64,000 nt of DNA from the NCBI RefSeq assembly GCF_012349115.1, contig NZ_PQIG01000013.1, positions 124,001 to 188,000 on the forward strand, given 5' to 3'. The notes beneath the pieces were generated by a model, which ran no database searches, was not told the DNA's origin, and saw only the letters and a program-made list of their open reading frames with translations. Position 1 is the first letter of the stretch; each line of letters begins with the position of its first letter. Shown here one piece after another: positions 61,498 through 64,000 of this stretch. Made by a program: the position numbers and the translations under genes. This DNA comes from Rhizobium ruizarguesonis (lineage in GTDB: Bacteria > Pseudomonadota > Alphaproteobacteria > Rhizobiales > Rhizobiaceae).

Positions 61498-61516
61498 ATG
61501 GTGCCCAGAAGAGGAC
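61498..61516. repeat. attR within the tRNA-Leu 3' end
   Basis: ATGGTGCCCAGAAGAGGAC is identical to attL at 47815-47833. It covers the CCA end, discriminator, acceptor 3' strand and part of the T arm of the tRNA, so integration kept the tRNA intact. Confidence 0.9.
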
Positions 61517-61585
61517 TCGAACCTCCACACCCTTTCGGGTACCAGCACCTGAAGCTGGCGCGTCTACCAATTCCGCCATCTGGGC
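61499..61585 (-). tRNA. tRNA-Leu (anticodon CAG)
   Basis: Read on the minus strand, the 87-base gene starts GCCCAGATGGCGGAATTGG and ends with TCTGGGCA-CCA, giving a seven-pair acceptor stem GCCCAGA/TCTGGGC. The anticodon stem is CCAGC/GCTGG with loop TTCAGGT, so the anticodon is CAG. A long variable arm (TACCCGAAAGGGTG) marks a class II tRNA, and GGTTCGAGTCC is the T arm. CCA is encoded. Its 3' end is the integration site of the element to its left. Confidence 0.96.
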
Positions 61586-61753
61586 GACGGAGAGCGATGT
61601 AAGGGGGTGGCCCCTGACTGTCAACTGGGTTTTTGAAGTTTTTCTGACAGTTGGCGAAAAAGCAGCCGATCACATGCAAGGGAGCGCCGAAGGGTGGGCA
61701 TAGCGCTCCGGTTGGCACGCCCTATATAGAGGAAATATCGAAAGGAATGCCTC

Positions 61754-62173
61754 ATGCTTGCTGCCCGCACGCTTCTGCTCGCCGGTCTCTTGGCCGTTTT
61801 GATACCCGCCATTGCCGGGGCCGATTCGCTGAAGCTGGGCAAGCCGGGGGTCGGGCCGCTCAACACGGGATCGACGCTTTGCGATTTTCGCGGCTGCTTC
61901 GGGTTCGGGCCGCAGCAATGGCATCGCCCCGCCTATGTCCAGCCGAATTACCGCCCGCGCGCGGCGGGGCCAACCTATTACCGGCCGGGCGCTGCCGGGC
62001 CGCCGCAGCTGACCTATGACCCGCCGCCGGTGCAAAGGGTGCAGCCGAAGGCGCGAGACATGAATAGCCATGCCGCCTGGTGCAGCAACGAGTACCGCTC
62101 CTACAATCCGCGGACGGATCGTTTCCTCACCTATGAGGGCATCTACAAGACCTGCCGCTCGCCCTATCGCTGA
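61754..62173 (+). CDS. BA14K-family secreted protein
   Basis: The 139-residue protein has a signal peptide (MLAARTLLLAGLLAVLIPAIAGADS). A Pro/Tyr-rich middle follows, then a C-terminal BA14K domain (MNSHAAWCSNEYRSYNPRTDRFLTYEGIYKTCRSPY). BA14K proteins are common in Rhizobiales; the Brucella founder is an immunoreactive lectin-like surface protein. It has no obvious link to the tRNA or to its neighbours. Confidence 0.88.
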   Translation: MLAARTLLLAGLLAVLIPAIAGADSLKLGKPGVGPLNTGSTLCDFRGCFGFGPQQWHRPAYVQPNYRPRAAGPTYYRPGAAGPPQLTYDPPPVQRVQPKARDMNSHAAWCSNEYRSYNPRTDRFLTYEGIYKTCRSPYR

Positions 62174-62182
62174 TCGTGGTTA

Positions 62183-62476
62183 TCAGCTTTCGAGCGAGGC
62201 GCGGTCGACATGGCCGAGATCGCGGCCGGGCTCGACGATGTCGCGGACCCGCTGTTTCAGCTCCCTCGGCCCGGGAAAGCCGCCGTCGCGCTTGCGCTCC
62301 CAGATCAGATCGCCATTGACGCGGATCTCGAAATTGCCGCCGGTGGCGGGAATCAGCGCCACTTCGCCAAGACTGTCGGAAAAAGTATGCAGCAGCTCCT
62401 GCGCCATCCAGCTGGCGCGCAGCAGCCAGTTGCACTGGGTGCAGTAGAGGATCGTGACGCGGGCTTTTTCGGTCAT
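62183..62476 (-). CDS. SelW/SelT/SelH-family (Rdx) thioredoxin-like protein
   Basis: The 97-residue protein has the Rdx fold start VTILYCTQCNWLLRASWMAQELLHTF, with Cys12 and Cys15 in a CxxC motif. GEVALIPATGGNFEIRVNGDLIWERKRDGGFPGPRELKQRVRDIVEPG follows. This is the bacterial cysteine form of the selenoprotein W family, thought to take part in thiol redox reactions. It converges with the BA14K gene. Confidence 0.92.
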   Translation of the reverse strand: MTEKARVTILYCTQCNWLLRASWMAQELLHTFSDSLGEVALIPATGGNFEIRVNGDLIWERKRDGGFPGPRELKQRVRDIVEPGRDLGHVDRASLES

Positions 62477-62538
62477 GGCGATGTCCTTTCGTTTGCTGAG
62501 ATTTAAGCCCTGTCGCGCGCGGGCGCAATCGCCCTCGC

Positions 62539-62654
62539 AGAGGATGATGCCGAAAAGTGTAAGCGGTTTTCGGGCGACATCATGCTCTAACTATTTAATT
62601 AAGAACAGGATTCAGATTTTAGGCCGAACCGGCCTAAAGCCTGAATCCTGTTCT
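62539..62654. repeat. Mosaic intergenic repeat A (RIME-like), copy 2
   Basis: The copy has the same two-palindrome layout as 34455-34568: AGAGGATGATG...CATCATGCTCT, then AAGAACAGGATTCAG...CTGAATCCTGTTCT around TTTTAGGCCG/CGGCCTAAA. It differs from copy 1 at scattered positions and by a longer second stem. Confidence 0.88.
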
Positions 62655-62718
62655 GGCGTCTTGCGCGCCGCCCTTCGGCATGGTCTCTTCCCGTGGTCGG
62701 CCATACCAGGAAGAGCCT

Positions 62719-63456
62719 ATGCGCGTCGCAGTGATCGAAAATATGCGGAATACCGGCCTCGGCGCGCTTGCCGCAGCCTTCGACGAGGCGGGAGCGGAGA
62801 TCGAGTGGTTCCGGGTCTGGCAGGACGGCATCCTGCCGAAAGGTATATCCGGCCATGATGCGCTGATCGTTCTCGGCGGCGAGCAGAGCGCGCTGGATGA
62901 CGAAACCCACGCCTATCTGCCGGAGCTCGTCCGGCTCACGCGCCGCTTCGGCGATGCCGGCAAGGCGGTGCTCGGCATCTGCCTCGGCAGCCAGATCCTC
63001 GCCCGCGCCTATGGTGCCGACAATCTCTTGGGCGCCGCCTGCGAATTCGGCTGGCACAAGATCGGCGTCACCGCCGAGGGCCGGGCCGATCCGCTGCTGT
63101 CGGCGCTTGGCGGCGAGTTCACCATCTTCGAATGGCATGCCGATACGTTTTCGTTGCCCGAAGGCGCGGTTCATCTCGCCTCGAGCCCTGTCGCCGAAAA
63201 CCAGGCCTTCCGCATCGGCCGCGCCGTCTATGGCACACAGTTCCATTTCGAGGCCAATTCAGCGGTCGTCGCGCAATGGAAGGCCGAATTCCCCGATACG
63301 ATTGCGCGCATCGCGCCGGGCTGGCTGGAGAACCATGCCGAACTGGCGGCAAGGCATGCCGGAGCCGCCGATGCTGCAGGCCTTGCCATTGCGCGCGCCT
63401 GGGTCAGCCTGATCGAGAGGCAAGAGGTCGAAATGCTGTCGCAGGCCTCGGCGTGA
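62719..63456 (+). CDS. Class-I glutamine amidotransferase domain protein
   Basis: The 245-residue protein is a free-standing GATase-1: LIVLGGEQSALDDE, the nucleophile Cys88 in LGICLGSQILARAYGA, and the His176-x-Glu178 pair in GTQFHFEAN. Stand-alone members include glutamine hydrolases acting on gamma-glutamyl compounds and GMP-synthase-like subunits; the substrate is not evident. AGGAAGA four bases before the ATG at 62719 sets the start; an ATG at 62680 lies close to the repeat and is not supported. Confidence 0.9.
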   Translation: MRVAVIENMRNTGLGALAAAFDEAGAEIEWFRVWQDGILPKGISGHDALIVLGGEQSALDDETHAYLPELVRLTRRFGDAGKAVLGICLGSQILARAYGADNLLGAACEFGWHKIGVTAEGRADPLLSALGGEFTIFEWHADTFSLPEGAVHLASSPVAENQAFRIGRAVYGTQFHFEANSAVVAQWKAEFPDTIARIAPGWLENHAELAARHAGAADAAGLAIARAWVSLIERQEVEMLSQASA

Positions 63457-63467
63457 GAGGCGATGCG

Positions 63468-64000
63468 ATGCCGGCCAGCGAACGCGAAAAGATGGCGGCA
63501 GGCGAATGGTATTGCTGCCTCGATGACGAGCTCGATCTCTTGCGCCGGCAGGCGCGCATAGCCGTCCATGCGCACAATACGCTGCCGCCGGATGAGCGCG
63601 GCGCGATGGCGCCGGCCCTGAGGGCACTCTTTGCCCAGGCAGCACTCAATGTCTTCATCGAAGCGCCGTTCCACTGCTCCTACGGCATCAATATCACTCT
63701 CGGCGAACGCGTCTATTTCAATGCCGGCTGCACCATTCTCGATTCCGGCAGGGTGACGATCGGCGACCGCAGCATGTTCGGCCCGGCGTGCAGATCTATT
63801 GCGCCGAGCATCACAAGGAGCCGGCACTGCGCAGCACCGGCATCGAGATCGCCCGACCTGTCACCATCGGCAGCGATGTCTGGATCGGCGGCTGCGCCAT
63901 CATCCTCGGCGGCGTCACGATCGGCGACGGCGCAATTGTCGGCGCCGGTGCGGTGGTGACCAGGGATGTGCCGGCCGGCGCAACCGTGGTCGGCAATCCA
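63468..64000 (+). pseudogene. Sugar O-acetyltransferase (Maa/NodL type), frameshifted, 3' end outside window
   Basis: The start MPASEREKMAAGEWYCCLDDELDLLR and [39 protein letters not shown] match maltose/galactoside O-acetyltransferases with the left-handed beta-helix. After GGCCCG at 63780-63785 the frame is wrong. The correct continuation, [22 protein letters not shown] and [25 protein letters not shown], lies in the frame starting at 63788 and runs off the window. Losing one G from a GGG run explains this. It is a broken gene or a sequencing error. The catalytic His is in the second part (AEHHKE). Confidence 0.82.

Larger units (their letters stand above)
47815..61516. mobile_element. Integrative element (13.7 kb) in tRNA-Leu(CAG)
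   Basis: A 19-bp direct repeat bounds the region, the right copy forming the 3' end of an intact tRNA gene. A tyrosine recombinase gene lies 86 bp inside that end and reads inward. Codon and base composition change visibly at both ends. Cargo includes phage-type genes (gp14-like, NUMOD4/HNH, antirepressor-like), a serine recombinase and possible defence genes (RES, TIR, HEPN fragment). No conjugation or plasmid replication genes are present, so it is a phage-derived or satellite-like island and not an ICE. Confidence 0.88.

Noticed and set aside
47815..61516. An integrative conjugative element or complete prophage
   Set aside because: There are no relaxase, type IV secretion, portal, capsid, terminase or replication genes in the interval.

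Overview
The window looks like chromosomal DNA of a Rhizobium species (R. etli / R. leguminosarum type). Reasons: high GC over most of its length, alphaproteobacterial gene families, a rhizobial Flp/Tad pilus locus, a BA14K-family protein, and mosaic intergenic palindromes of the RIME kind. The organism call is inference from gene content; no search was run.

Layout. 1-5.4 kb: nucleoside salvage (deoC partial, deoA, upp, add, deoB) plus a small aspartic protease. 5.6-18.4 kb: Flp/Tad pilus genes. Two TadE-like minor pilins and a secretin-N-domain protein lie on the minus strand; pilA, cpaA and cpaBCDEF-tadBC on the plus strand; the TadD-like lipoprotein lies beyond a LysE exporter. 18.5-21.3 kb: M17 aminopeptidase, MarR-like regulator, NlpC/P60 hydrolase. 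21.3-28.3 kb: minus-strand peptide/amide block (amidase, two Dpp-type permeases, binding protein, LysR regulator, P1 peptidase). 28.5-33.2 kb: a small conserved protein, a 975-residue APH-M23-aminotransferase fusion and purU. 33.4-46.7 kb: surface polysaccharide genes, including an acyltransferase, Wzy-like protein, GH5 cellulase, Wzz-like protein and a tightly overlapping CDP-sugar operon (rfbF, rfbG, C-methyltransferase, RfbC-type epimerase, GT2) followed by DegT aminotransferase, CmcI-type methyltransferase and GNAT genes.

47.8-61.5 kb is a 13.7-kb integrative element in the 3' end of tRNA-Leu(CAG). A 19-bp copy of the tRNA 3' end (47815-47833) repeats that at the tRNA itself (61498-61516), and a tyrosine recombinase lies beside the tRNA. 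The cargo is visibly lower in GC and mostly unfamiliar: a zinc-ribbon RES-domain protein, two membrane/coiled-coil proteins, an antirepressor-like protein, a serine recombinase, an HNH protein with five helix-turn-helix units, a T7-like internal virion protein (gp14 family), a NUMOD4-type fragment, a broken HEPN-like fragment and a TIR-domain protein. RES and TIR domains are both known to consume NAD+, so the element is a reasonable candidate carrier of abortive-infection genes. It also has traces of a T7-like phage, including short direct repeats in a 1.1-kb gene-free stretch.

Just outside the element, a small gene carries a perfect alphaproteobacterial LexA box (GTTC-N7-GTTC). Upstream of rfbF there are three copies of a 14-bp dyad. 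61.7-64 kb returns to core genes: BA14K protein, SelW-like protein, class-I glutamine amidotransferase and a sugar O-acetyltransferase with a -1 frameshift at the window edge.
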